In this document: piece by piece, positions 1 to 5,857 of the stretch
Numbering within the stretch: the stretch's first letter is position 1
Layout of the letters: the number at the start of each line of letters is the position of its first letter
Assembly (NCBI GenBank): GCA_903854805.1
Contig: CAINXK010000334.1
Location: 1-7,033 of the forward strand
Direction of reading: 5' to 3'
Source: an uncultured Anaerolineae bacterium
Lineage (GTDB): Bacteria > Chloroflexota > Anaerolineae > Anaerolineales > Villigracilaceae
Length of the DNA stretch: 7,033 bases
Notes under the pieces: generated by a model
Seen by the model: only the letters and a program-made list of their open reading frames with translations
Told to the model about the DNA's origin: nothing
The model's database searches: none
Translations under genes and position numbers: made by a program

Positions 1-171
1 ACGAATACCAGCATCAATTGCAGCATAAATAGTATCGATGGAATGTTTTTTCGTTACAACTACCAACCGCACAGGATTAGACCCGCTATCGTGATGGTGG
101 GAATATTTTTCTATTGTGTTTAGAACTAGGTCGTAACTAGCTTTGATTTGGTTTCTTAAAGATATATTCAT
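1..171 (-). CDS. yggS: YggS/YlmE family PLP-binding protein, N-terminal part (cut by window edge)
   Basis: Only the first 57 codons are present; the frame is open to base 1, and the gene continues beyond the left edge. Family members (YggS, YlmE, PROSC/PLPBP) are single-domain fold-type III proteins that bind pyridoxal 5'-phosphate. They keep vitamin B6 and amino-acid pools balanced in the cytoplasm and have no clear catalytic activity. The translation begins MNISLRNQIKASYDLV and reaches the signature strand NPVRLVVVTKKHSIDTI. This corresponds to the family's VRLVAVSKTxP motif, and Lys41 is the expected PLP Schiff-base lysine. The segment AAIDAGIR then leads towards the usual FGEN motif, which lies outside the window. 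The ATG at 171 has a weak GAGA Shine-Dalgarno-like element at 179-182, 7 nt upstream. It lies 78 bp downstream of pgeF on the same strand, matching the common ylmD-ylmE order. The family call is firm despite truncation. Confidence 0.87.
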   Translation of the reverse strand, partial: MNISLRNQIKASYDLVLNTIEKYSHHHDSGSNPVRLVVVTKKHSIDTIYAAIDAGIR

Positions 172-249
172 TTTTTTATCTCGAAAACAGATGTCGATAG
201 TGACTATACGCATTATTGCGTAGTGCCAAAGAAATAACCATTTGATGAG

Positions 250-1041
250 TCATCGAGCAAGCGCCATCAAAGCACCAAAACGACCTGTTTTCCCATTCTC
301 GCGTCGATGCGAATACCAATCTTCCGGGTGGCAAGCTGTGCACAAACCCGCCATTTCTGTCTGGATTACTCCAGCGCGCTGCAGGGATATTCTATTTGCC
401 TCCCACAAATCAAAGTGCGTTTTATTGCCAATTTGATGAAACAGTGTAGCAGAATCGCTTCCAAAAGAATGCAATACCCGCTCAATGACATCAGGACCCA
501 CTTCGTAATGGTCGGGGCCAATAGAAGGCCCGATTGCGCTTAGTATATCTCCAGGCCTCGAGCCGTAAGCTGCTTTCATAGCCATAACAGTCTGGTATGC
601 AACATGCTTTACAGTTCCCTGCCAGCCAGCATGAACAATTCCAATGGCTTTTTTCCAGGGATCATAGAGTAGGATTGGGGTGCAATCTGCAAAACGCATA
701 AACAGGCTAACTTCCGGACGATCAGTAATAATCCCGTCTGCCATTAATTCACGGCGGTTCAATCCATTGGGTGGATGGGGCGCATTTGCAATTACCACAT
801 CAGCACTATGAACCTGCCAGACATCAAACATGGAATTGCGATCGAGCCCCAGCGCAGAAAAAGAAAGATAACGGTTCTCGCGAACGCGTTCGTTAAGGTC
901 CCCGACAGTTCCGCCCACATTTAGCGCATTCCAGGGTTCAGGACTCGTCCCGCCATGTCGCGTAAACACAGCATGAACAACCCCTTGTTTGAATATATCA
1001 AAGGTAATAAAACGAATATTGTTATTTTCTTGAAATTTCAT
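250..1041 (-). CDS. pgeF: Peptidoglycan editing factor PgeF (YfiH/YlmD, multicopper-oxidase-like DUF152 family)
   Basis: A 263-residue cytoplasmic protein of the usual family length. Members were once called polyphenol oxidases. E. coli YfiH (PgeF) prevents wrong amino acids from staying at position 2 of the peptidoglycan stem peptide, and the related human LACC1/FAMIN acts on purine nucleosides. The motifs appear in order: FTRHGGTS (residues 26-33), WQVHSADVV with His78, ADGIITD (101-107), RFADCTPILLYD with Cys120, GIVHAGWQGTV with His137, GPSIGPDHYEVG (171-182), and CTACHPEDWYSHRRENGKTGR (234-254). His78, Cys120 and His137 are the expected metal/catalytic triad, so the active site looks intact. 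The ATG at 1041 overlaps the stop of the upstream gene by 4 bp (ATGA) and has no Shine-Dalgarno sequence, which points to translational coupling. It is followed by yggS. The family is certain; the exact in vivo substrate in this phylum is not. Confidence 0.93.
   Translation of the reverse strand: MKFQENNNIRFITFDIFKQGVVHAVFTRHGGTSPEPWNALNVGGTVGDLNERVRENRYLSFSALGLDRNSMFDVWQVHSADVVIANAPHPPNGLNRRELMADGIITDRPEVSLFMRFADCTPILLYDPWKKAIGIVHAGWQGTVKHVAYQTVMAMKAAYGSRPGDILSAIGPSIGPDHYEVGPDVIERVLHSFGSDSATLFHQIGNKTHFDLWEANRISLQRAGVIQTEMAGLCTACHPEDWYSHRRENGKTGRFGALMALAR
1038..1041 (-). other. ATGA stop/start overlap coupling the DUF2085 fusion gene and pgeF
   Basis: On the minus strand the four bases ATGA hold both the TGA stop of the glutaredoxin/DUF2085 gene (1038-1040) and the ATG start of pgeF (1039-1041). 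The sequence just upstream (AAATTAA) has no Shine-Dalgarno element, so pgeF is probably translated by ribosomes that reinitiate after the upstream stop. This places both genes on one transcript. Confidence 0.75.
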
Positions 1042-2012
1042 TTAATTTGTAAGGTCGAAGCTGAGAACTTGGATTTCATCAACTCGCGTGTCTCACGCAT
1101 TGACTCTTCGACGTAAGGCAGACCAAACCAGGCCGTCCCAAAGCCAAAAAGAAAGCCCGTAAGTAGTCGTAGTGCTGGCGTACTTTCACGATAAGCCAAA
1201 ATATTGGCAATTGCAGGAATTGGCAGCTGACTGAATAGCTGCGAAAATCCATCCAAACCAATCGGACCAATAGCGACTACTAACCAAATAACCCAGTTTA
1301 ATGGTGGGATTTTACGTTTCGTTGCTCCAAAAATGAGTCCAAAGAAGATGATCGCTCCGTAAATTGCGACGTCTCGCTCACAAAGAGCAATCTTATACCC
1401 CAGCTGATCATTACCAGTAAATTTTCGAGCAGCGAGCAAATCATCCTCATTCAAACCAGTTGCCTGACCAAAAGTAATCATGCCAGGGATCCCAGCCGCT
1501 GCTCGCGGGTAATAAGGTTGTTCGCCAAATAGGAAGAAGGAACGAAATCCTAATTGATGACAAAGTGGACTGTAAGCAGTATAAATAATATTGGCAGGAA
1601 GTTTTGCTTCAGCTTTCATCAAAACCGGAGCCAGAATTGGCAGGCCCAGGTAGATTACAAACAAGACATTAACTGCAAAAAGCCAGTGTTTAGTTATCCA
1701 CAGCGAGAAACGATCAGCCATATTCATATCCGAATGACTTTTTTGGGGTAACTTGGCAACTTGCGCCATAGAATCGCGGACAGCCCCAAGTGTTACGAGA
1801 AGATCGGCCTGAGAAAATGGCGCCGTTAAATGATAAGGGCCAACTTCTATTACCGGAATAGTGGTCAAATATTTTTTTAACAATACAGGATCATTCTCGA
1901 TATTTACCTCAATTAGATTATGAGGTATTTTCAATCGAATCACCGCAAGATCCTCTTTTACCTGTTCGCATAAATGGCAATCAGGGCGCATGTAAAGAGT
2001 AACATTAATCAC
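1038..2012 (-). CDS. Glutaredoxin-like domain fused to a DUF2085 membrane domain
   Basis: A 324-residue fusion. Residues 1-80 form a glutaredoxin-like (DUF836-type) domain: VTLYMRPDCHLCEQVKEDL with a CxxC pair at Cys12/Cys15, then the TIPVIEV segment (51-57) with the cis-proline expected of thioredoxin folds. Residues 107-305 are a DUF2085 integral membrane domain. Its family marks are LCHQLGFRSFF (150-160), CERDVAIYG (211-219), GLDGFSQLF (252-260) and RESTPALRLLTGFLFG (275-290). I count about four membrane helices (roughly 108-131, 213-230, 239-258, 282-300). Basic clusters at 91-108, 231-234 and 307-315 suggest that the N-terminal domain and the C-terminus are cytoplasmic. The start is GTG at 2012, supported by GGAG at 2020-2023, 7 nt upstream. 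DUF2085 has no established function. The position between ccdA and pgeF suggests a membrane thiol-redox role, which is inference. Confidence 0.85.
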   Translation of the reverse strand: MINVTLYMRPDCHLCEQVKEDLAVIRLKIPHNLIEVNIENDPVLLKKYLTTIPVIEVGPYHLTAPFSQADLLVTLGAVRDSMAQVAKLPQKSHSDMNMADRFSLWITKHWLFAVNVLFVIYLGLPILAPVLMKAEAKLPANIIYTAYSPLCHQLGFRSFFLFGEQPYYPRAAAGIPGMITFGQATGLNEDDLLAARKFTGNDQLGYKIALCERDVAIYGAIIFFGLIFGATKRKIPPLNWVIWLVVAIGPIGLDGFSQLFSQLPIPAIANILAYRESTPALRLLTGFLFGFGTAWFGLPYVEESMRETRELMKSKFSASTLQIK

Positions 2013-2019
2013 TGGGAGA

Positions 2020-2023
2020 CTCC
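2020..2023 (-). promoter_or_regulatory. Shine-Dalgarno site selecting the GTG start at 2012
   Basis: GGAG on the minus strand, 7 nt upstream of GTG. It supports this non-ATG start, and the protein then begins directly with the beta strand of a glutaredoxin-like fold (MINVTLYMRPDC), as expected for a complete domain. Confidence 0.6.
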
Positions 2024-2111
2024 GCTGAGCAAAATCCTAAATCATTAATAAAAAATGTGAAATAATTGGATTATTTTTTGGCGACCATCACGAATAGTTC
2101 CGCACAATCTG

Positions 2112-2831
2112 TCACAATCCAAAGGACCATCCGGGAAACATGGTGGCAATTATATTGAATGCACCTGTCATTAGCATCACCCCGATAATAATCATCAACC
2201 CACCCATGATAATTTCGGTGTAGCGCATTATCTTTCCGTATCGGCGCAAGATTGTTGTGACCCACCCGATACCAAGTGCAGCTAATAAAAATGGTATTGC
2301 CAGACCGGCAGAATATGCCGATAGCATAACCACACCTTTGGTGATAGACCCACCATTTAGAGCGAGGGTCAGGATAGCCCCAAGCACCGGGCCGACACAA
2401 GGAGACCATCCGGCCGAAAAGAATACACCCATCAAGACAGACGATAAATAACCAAATTTTGGATCAGGTAATTTTTGCAGACGGGTATCGTATTCTAGAA
2501 ACGGAATTCGGATTATTCCAATCATATGCAAACCAAATACGATAACTACGATCCCGCCCACTCTACCTAGCCAGGTTCTTACATCGTACAATAAACCACC
2601 AAGCGCAGATGCAGCCACTCCCAATAAAACAAAAACAAGACTGAATCCAATTACAAAAGCTACACCGTGGGCAAAGGTTGTCACACGATTATTCAAACCA
2701 CCGTCACCACCGGCAGCACGTCCGCCAAGATAACCAATATATGCTGGGACAAGAGCTAACACACACGGTGAAAGGAAAGAAGCCACTCCAGCAATTAACG
2801 CAAGTCCGATACTGATATTACCAATTTGCAT
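2112..2831 (-). CDS. ccdA: Cytochrome c biogenesis protein CcdA (thiol-disulfide electron transporter)
   Basis: A 239-residue, about six-helix membrane protein of the usual CcdA length. CcdA passes electrons from cytoplasmic thioredoxin across the membrane to extracytoplasmic thioredoxin-like proteins (ResA/CcsX/TlpA type), which reduce apocytochrome c or other secreted thiols. The two redox cysteines are both present in their conserved contexts: Cys23 in ASFLSPCVLALVPAYIGYLGG, and Cys145 in GVFFSAGWSPCVGPVLGAIL. Helices fall near residues 8-35, 55-78, 88-106, 128-155, 166-190 and 205-225. The ATG at 2831 is preceded by a strong AGAAGGTG Shine-Dalgarno site (2836-2843). The gene follows the L,D-transpeptidase by 57 bp and precedes the glutaredoxin/DUF2085 gene by 99 bp. 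No ResA/TlpA partner or ResB/CcsA homologue is visible here, so the recipient is unknown. Confidence 0.95.
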   Translation of the reverse strand: MQIGNISIGLALIAGVASFLSPCVLALVPAYIGYLGGRAAGGDGGLNNRVTTFAHGVAFVIGFSLVFVLLGVAASALGGLLYDVRTWLGRVGGIVVIVFGLHMIGIIRIPFLEYDTRLQKLPDPKFGYLSSVLMGVFFSAGWSPCVGPVLGAILTLALNGGSITKGVVMLSAYSAGLAIPFLLAALGIGWVTTILRRYGKIMRYTEIIMGGLMIIIGVMLMTGAFNIIATMFPGWSFGL

Positions 2832-2888
2832 GATTCACCTTCTAATTTATTATCGTTTTTTCAGATTACTTCTCAGTAAAAATCACTT

Positions 2889-3989
2889 TTAGTATTTCCG
2901 CTCTTCCACGTCAACCTGAGTGCCGCCAGGCATTCCAATCGTAATATCCCCAGGCTCTAATCCTACTGCCGGGTTTGACCAGCGAAAAATCCACTTGGCA
3001 TCGTCGGGGCGGACATTTATGCATCCATGAGATCGTGGAACGCCATAGTCATTATGCCAAAACGTGGAATGAATAGCCACCCCTGAACCAGAGAAAAAAG
3101 TGCACCAAGAAACCCCGGGAGTGTCGTAACCACCGCCAACCGTTCCACCAGCCATATGTATGGAAATTGATTTTCGCCAGGTCAAATGTCCGTTTCCAAC
3201 AGGGGTTGACCAATTATCCACAATATTCCCCTGGGCATCCCATTTAGCTCCACTAGAAATTCTACAATAGTAGACCTCGTTATCACCTTCCATACAAGAG
3301 AGTGTTTGATACGTCAGGTTTGCAATAACATGTTTCTTGTTTGGATCGAATTCCGGTGTAATCGGAGAGATTTCATCTTGCGTGATCGGTCGGAACGCTG
3401 CTCCATCTGCCCAAAATATATCGCCGTAACTGCCAAAACGCTCATTTATTCGATAAATAATATTACCGGTCACTTCGCTGGTTTTAATCTGATCAATCCA
3501 CATAACCTGACTGTAATATAACCGAGTCGGCAAACTCCATTGCTGTGCATTTTTCAACCAGGGTGATGATGCCAAGGCATTTTCAAGTACAAAATCTACA
3601 TACGGAACTGTAACCTCAGCCCAGAATCCTGCTTGGCCAGCAGGCAACGCTTGTAAAGGAATATTGGGTAGATTTTTAACAGGTTGCACGTAGGAAGCGT
3701 ATATATAGCCTTCTGGTGTCTCAACGTAGCGTTGGTTAAGATGATTTGTATCTCGACGCCCAACAACTTCGCGCAACCACGTAACAATAGTATCGCCATA
3801 AACATCTTTTATTGTAGCGTCTTGATCATTGGGAGCAATTTTAAGCTCCCATTTGCCATCGATCAGACGCCCCAAGCGCTCGCCTTTTGGAAAATCTGGC
3901 AATGGTAGCACGCGACTAAACGGACGTAAAGCCAGCAAGCCTGCAGTTCCACCGACTAATTTAAGAAAATCTCTTCTTGATATTGTCAT
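2889..3989 (-). CDS. Tat-exported YkuD-family L,D-transpeptidase
   Basis: Reading from ATG 3989 gives 366 residues. L,D-transpeptidases form 3-3 crosslinks in peptidoglycan, or attach proteins to it, outside the cell membrane. The N-terminus MTISRRDFLKLVGGTAGLLAL is a textbook twin-arginine signal (SRRDFLK), so the protein is predicted to be exported folded. A central region (about 40-225) includes a likely SH3-like part, with NIIYRINERFGSYGDIFWADGAAFRPI at 176-202. The catalytic domain (about 218-355) ends in HSTFWHND and PRSHGCINVRPDDAKWIFRW. His307, Ser320, His321 and Cys323 fit the YkuD HX(n)SHGC signature, with Cys323 the nucleophile. The frame is open further upstream to a TTG at 4049, but that start has no Shine-Dalgarno site and would bury the Tat signal; 3989 is also downstream of the best promoter. 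A weak AGG lies 8 nt upstream of 3989. Residues 113-123 contain an unusual LQALPAGQAGF stretch encoded by a palindrome. Confidence 0.92.
   Translation of the reverse strand: MTISRRDFLKLVGGTAGLLALRPFSRVLPLPDFPKGERLGRLIDGKWELKIAPNDQDATIKDVYGDTIVTWLREVVGRRDTNHLNQRYVETPEGYIYASYVQPVKNLPNIPLQALPAGQAGFWAEVTVPYVDFVLENALASSPWLKNAQQWSLPTRLYYSQVMWIDQIKTSEVTGNIIYRINERFGSYGDIFWADGAAFRPITQDEISPITPEFDPNKKHVIANLTYQTLSCMEGDNEVYYCRISSGAKWDAQGNIVDNWSTPVGNGHLTWRKSISIHMAGGTVGGGYDTPGVSWCTFFSGSGVAIHSTFWHNDYGVPRSHGCINVRPDDAKWIFRWSNPAVGLEPGDITIGMPGGTQVDVEERKY
3628..3644. repeat. GC-rich inverted repeat inside the L,D-transpeptidase gene
   Basis: The plus strand reads CCTGCT, a 5-nt TGGCC centre, then AGCAGG: a perfect 6-bp stem whose loop is itself nearly palindromic. 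It is in frame and encodes the LPAGQAG stretch between the central and catalytic regions. The element could be a short palindromic insertion of the REP-like kind, or chance in a flexible linker. Confidence 0.5.
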
Positions 3990-4003
3990 GTCTACAACCT
4001 GTC

Positions 4004-4017
4004 TGAAAATATTTTCA
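4004..4017. promoter_or_regulatory. Perfect 14-bp palindrome at the predicted ldt transcription start (possible operator)
   Basis: TGAAAATATTTTCA is identical on both strands. It begins four bases downstream of the candidate -10 box and spans the predicted start near 4014, where a repressor dimer would block initiation. AT-rich palindromes can arise by chance, and no regulator gene is seen in the window. Confidence 0.35.
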
Positions 4018-4020
4018 CGA

Positions 4021-4049
4021 AGCATACCTGCAAAATGGACATTCGTCAA
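4021..4049 (-). promoter_or_regulatory. Candidate sigma-70-type promoter for the L,D-transpeptidase gene
   Basis: On the minus strand, TTGACG (4044-4049, five of six matches to TTGACA) is followed by a 17-bp spacer and TATGCT (4021-4026, four of six matches to TATAAT). The predicted start of transcription is near 4014, giving a leader of about 25 nt before the ATG at 3989. This promoter lies in the 78-bp gap after the esterase stop, so ldt and perhaps ccdA could be transcribed apart from the patatin-esterase group. Confidence 0.5.
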
Positions 4050-4067
4050 TTCAGATATGAAAAACTA

Positions 4068-4709
4068 CTAATCCACCAAGTATCTCACAAATGCTTTTAG
4101 GCAATCAGCGCTCAATTTGTGTCCAACATCGCTTCGACAATAAGTCACTTGCGCGCCAGCGTTTTTCAGTATCTGGATCGCACTTTCTGCCATTATGATT
4201 GGGACCATTTCATCCTTGACGCCATGCGATACAAATATGTTCTTATTGGCCAGTAAGGATGAAGAAAGTACTTGTGCAGCACCATCAGGCGCAAATCCTG
4301 ACAATATACCCATTTTCCTAACCTTGCCAGGGTATAACACCCCCAAAGTAAAGGTCATTGCGCCGCCCTGACTAAAACCTGCTACATCAAAACCAGATGC
4401 GTCAAGACCATTGGCAACCGACCATCGATCTATCATTCCAATCAATGCATCAACTGAGGGGCGAAACATTTCAAGGGCAGGCCAGGTCTTTTTAGGCGCG
4501 GGCATTCGCCACGAATAGCCACTCGGTATGGCCTGGTACGGTGCACGTGGACTCACAATCCAATAATCTTCCGGGAAATTTTTAATGAAAATCGTCATTG
4601 AATCTTCATTACCTGTCCAGCCATGCAAAAGCAAAAGCACCTTTTTGCTGGTGCCAGGGCGAACTCGCAAAGTCCAGTTTTCAAAGCCAGATAAAAGTGC
4701 CTGTTCCAT
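4068..4709 (-). CDS. Alpha/beta-hydrolase carboxylesterase (phospholipase/carboxylesterase family)
   Basis: A 213-residue cytoplasmic serine hydrolase of the PF02230 type (bacterial carboxylesterase/lysophospholipase, related to acyl-protein thioesterases), close to the usual length of 200-230. Visible marks are the oxyanion region LLLLHGWTGNEDSM (25-38), the nucleophile elbow GFSQGG (111-116) with Ser113, the acid in SHGVKDEMVP (161-170) with Asp166, and the base in DVGHKLS (194-200) with His197. The catalytic triad is complete. The start chosen is ATG 4709. The frame extends upstream to 4826, but that part overlaps the preceding gene, and an AAGGA Shine-Dalgarno site sits 6 nt before 4709. 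It follows the small membrane-protein gene by only 2 bp, so co-translation is likely. The substrate cannot be told from sequence; short acyl esters or lysophospholipids are typical of the family. Confidence 0.9.
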   Translation of the reverse strand: MEQALLSGFENWTLRVRPGTSKKVLLLLHGWTGNEDSMTIFIKNFPEDYWIVSPRAPYQAIPSGYSWRMPAPKKTWPALEMFRPSVDALIGMIDRWSVANGLDASGFDVAGFSQGGAMTFTLGVLYPGKVRKMGILSGFAPDGAAQVLSSSLLANKNIFVSHGVKDEMVPIIMAESAIQILKNAGAQVTYCRSDVGHKLSADCLKAFVRYLVD

Positions 4710-4711
4710 TA

Positions 4712-4939
4712 TTAATCCTTGTTTATTCGCTTCAAGATCGCATCCAACCCATTTAACGATAGCACGATCAATCCAATGGGGACTAGAGCACCCAATAAAC
4801 ACAAAAAACCCATCAAGGCTGCCCACAATCCATAAAGCCAGGCGATTAATCCAAGCCCAACAACAAACAATAATAATAATGCTCCGGATATTAATTGAAC
4901 ATTCGTTCGAGATGCATATTTTCGCAAATCACGAGACAT
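4712..4939 (-). CDS. Small two-helix membrane protein, function unknown
   Basis: A 75-residue protein starting MSRDLRKYASRTN and ending LDAILKRINKD. Two hydrophobic segments (about 15-36 and 38-63) form a helical hairpin. Basic residues at both ends (R3, R6, K7, R12; K70, R71, K74) suggest that both termini are cytoplasmic. ATG 4939 is preferred over an in-frame GTG two codons upstream, because GGAG (4945-4948) is correctly placed 5 nt before the ATG, while the GTG lies inside that site. The gene sits 28 bp after the patatin-like gene and 2 bp before the esterase, so it is probably co-expressed with both. I recognise no named domain. It could help hold the neighbouring hydrolases at the membrane, but nothing in the sequence proves that. 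Confidence 0.75.
   Translation of the reverse strand: MSRDLRKYASRTNVQLISGALLLLFVVGLGLIAWLYGLWAALMGFLCLLGALVPIGLIVLSLNGLDAILKRINKD
4716..4720 (-). promoter_or_regulatory. Shine-Dalgarno site deciding the esterase start
   Basis: AAGGA on the minus strand lies 6 nt upstream of ATG 4709. It is embedded in the last two sense codons (AAG GAT) of the small membrane-protein gene, whose TAA stop (4712-4714) falls between this site and the esterase start. Confidence 0.7.
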
Positions 4940-4944
4940 TTTCA

Positions 4945-4948
4945 CTCC
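4945..4948 (-). promoter_or_regulatory. Shine-Dalgarno site for the small membrane-protein gene
   Basis: GGAG on the minus strand, 5 nt upstream of ATG 4939. Its position excludes the in-frame GTG at 4945 as the start, since that codon overlaps the site. Confidence 0.6.
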
Positions 4949-4967
4949 AAAATTATGCTGTTTAGAA

Positions 4968-5852
4968 TTATATTCGTCGTAACATTCGACGGACTTGCCG
5001 GGTCATACGTGCAGATAACGATAACGAGCGAAAAAGGTCAGGCAAAGCACGCTCGGTTGCGATCTCTCCCAACCGGGCAATTTCGTGCACGTTTATGCTA
5101 TCAAGTAAATTAATTCCATTCACATCCGGACGAATAATAAGCTCAGGATCGTCCAAGGATAACCGCAATTCAGCCATCTGACGTGAAGCAATATCGACTG
5201 AATCTGCAAATATTCGAAATGCTTGAGTGATATTCATCCGGGCAATTTGCTTTACGAACGAGTTTTCCGACGGTAAAGACACAATCCCAATCGAAGTGGC
5301 AGGCATTTCCAGCGGCGCCATTAGTGTCACCGCAATAACAGGTAAATCGGGTGCCAGATCTCGAGCGGCGCGCACTGGGATAGGATCAAGGGTTCCTCCG
5401 TCGATCAGACTATATCCGTCCAACTCTTTGGGGGGGAATAACCCAGGGACGGCAATTGAACCCATGATTGCATCGAGAACGCTACCCCTACGTAAAAAAA
5501 TCTCACGGTTAGACTTCAGGTCAATTGCTACAGCAGCACAAGGCAATTTTAAATTTTCAAAAGTTACATCGCCAATCTGGGACTTAAGAAAATCATAAAT
5601 ACCTCGCACGCCCAGCAACCCAGGACCATCCGAAAGCGGCCAACCATACAATTTCGCTTGGTCAACGCTAGAAAAAGCAGTCTCTATTTGGTCCGGTGTT
5701 AAGCCAAAAGCAAAAAAGGAGGCGACAACCGAACCAATACTTGTTCCGGAAACTGCCCGGACGCGAATACCCGAACTTTGCAAAGCCCGTAAAACACCAA
5801 TGTGCGCAGCGCCACGAGACCCACCACCACCAAGAGCAATTGAAACATCCAT
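4968..5852 (-). CDS. Patatin-like phospholipase family protein (RssA-like)
   Basis: A 294-residue protein with the full patatin signature. The oxyanion-hole loop GGGGSRGAAHIGVL is at residues 8-21, the nucleophile motif GTSIGS at 36-41 has Ser38, and the catalytic Asp151 lies in LIDGGTLDPIPV (149-160). This Ser-Asp dyad hydrolyses acyl ester bonds of phospholipids or other lipids. The bacterial RssA-like members of this size are poorly characterised. No signal peptide or membrane helix is seen, so a cytoplasmic or membrane-peripheral location is likely. The C-terminus is strongly basic (RMTRQVRRMLRRI), which could contact acidic membrane lipids. ATG 5852 fits the domain start exactly. The frame extends to a TTG at 5894, but that has no ribosome-binding site. 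ATG 5852 also lacks one: a TATAAT box sits 9 nt upstream, suggesting a leaderless mRNA. It heads the group with the small membrane protein and esterase. Confidence 0.93.
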   Translation of the reverse strand: MDVSIALGGGGSRGAAHIGVLRALQSSGIRVRAVSGTSIGSVVASFFAFGLTPDQIETAFSSVDQAKLYGWPLSDGPGLLGVRGIYDFLKSQIGDVTFENLKLPCAAVAIDLKSNREIFLRRGSVLDAIMGSIAVPGLFPPKELDGYSLIDGGTLDPIPVRAARDLAPDLPVIAVTLMAPLEMPATSIGIVSLPSENSFVKQIARMNITQAFRIFADSVDIASRQMAELRLSLDDPELIIRPDVNGINLLDSINVHEIARLGEIATERALPDLFRSLSLSARMTRQVRRMLRRI

Positions 5853-5857
5853 AGGGT

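Noticed and set aside
207..222. Inverted repeat TACGCA-TTAT-TGCGTA between pgeF and yggS, considered as a terminator.
   Set aside because: The stem is only 6 bp and no T-run follows on the minus strand, so it is not a convincing intrinsic terminator. It also lies between two genes likely to be co-transcribed.
203..229. Possible minus-strand promoter for yggS (TTGGCA at 224-229 and TATAGT at 203-208).
   Set aside because: The spacer is only 15 bp, shorter than the usual 16-18. With pgeF just upstream on the same strand, it is too weak to annotate.
757..792. Variation in the PgeF YEVG region (GPSIGPDHYEVG; Cys pair seen in some relatives replaced by Asp-His), considered as a sign of altered activity.
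   Set aside because: Those positions vary among known members, and the His78/Cys120/His137 triad is intact. The change, which lies at residues 171-182 and hence nearer bases 496-531, is not notable.
2060..2076. Hairpin AAATAAT-TGG-ATTATTT downstream of ccdA, considered as a terminator.
   Set aside because: The stem has only A-T pairs and would be very unstable. On the minus strand the T-run starts only after four unrelated bases (CACA). It is likely AT-rich spacer sequence.
2866..2879. Hairpin TTACT-TCTC-AGTAA between ldt and ccdA.
   Set aside because: It has a five-bp stem with no T-tract after it in the direction of transcription, consistent with chance.
3990..4049. Longer start for the L,D-transpeptidase at TTG 4049 or ATG 4025.
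   Set aside because: Both would put 12 to 20 residues before the Tat motif. Both start upstream of the predicted transcription start, and neither has a properly spaced Shine-Dalgarno site.
4710..4826. Longer start for the esterase at 4826, adding 39 residues.
   Set aside because: The extension lies over the small membrane-protein gene in another frame, does not resemble an esterase N-terminus, and lacks a ribosome-binding site. ATG 4709 has one.
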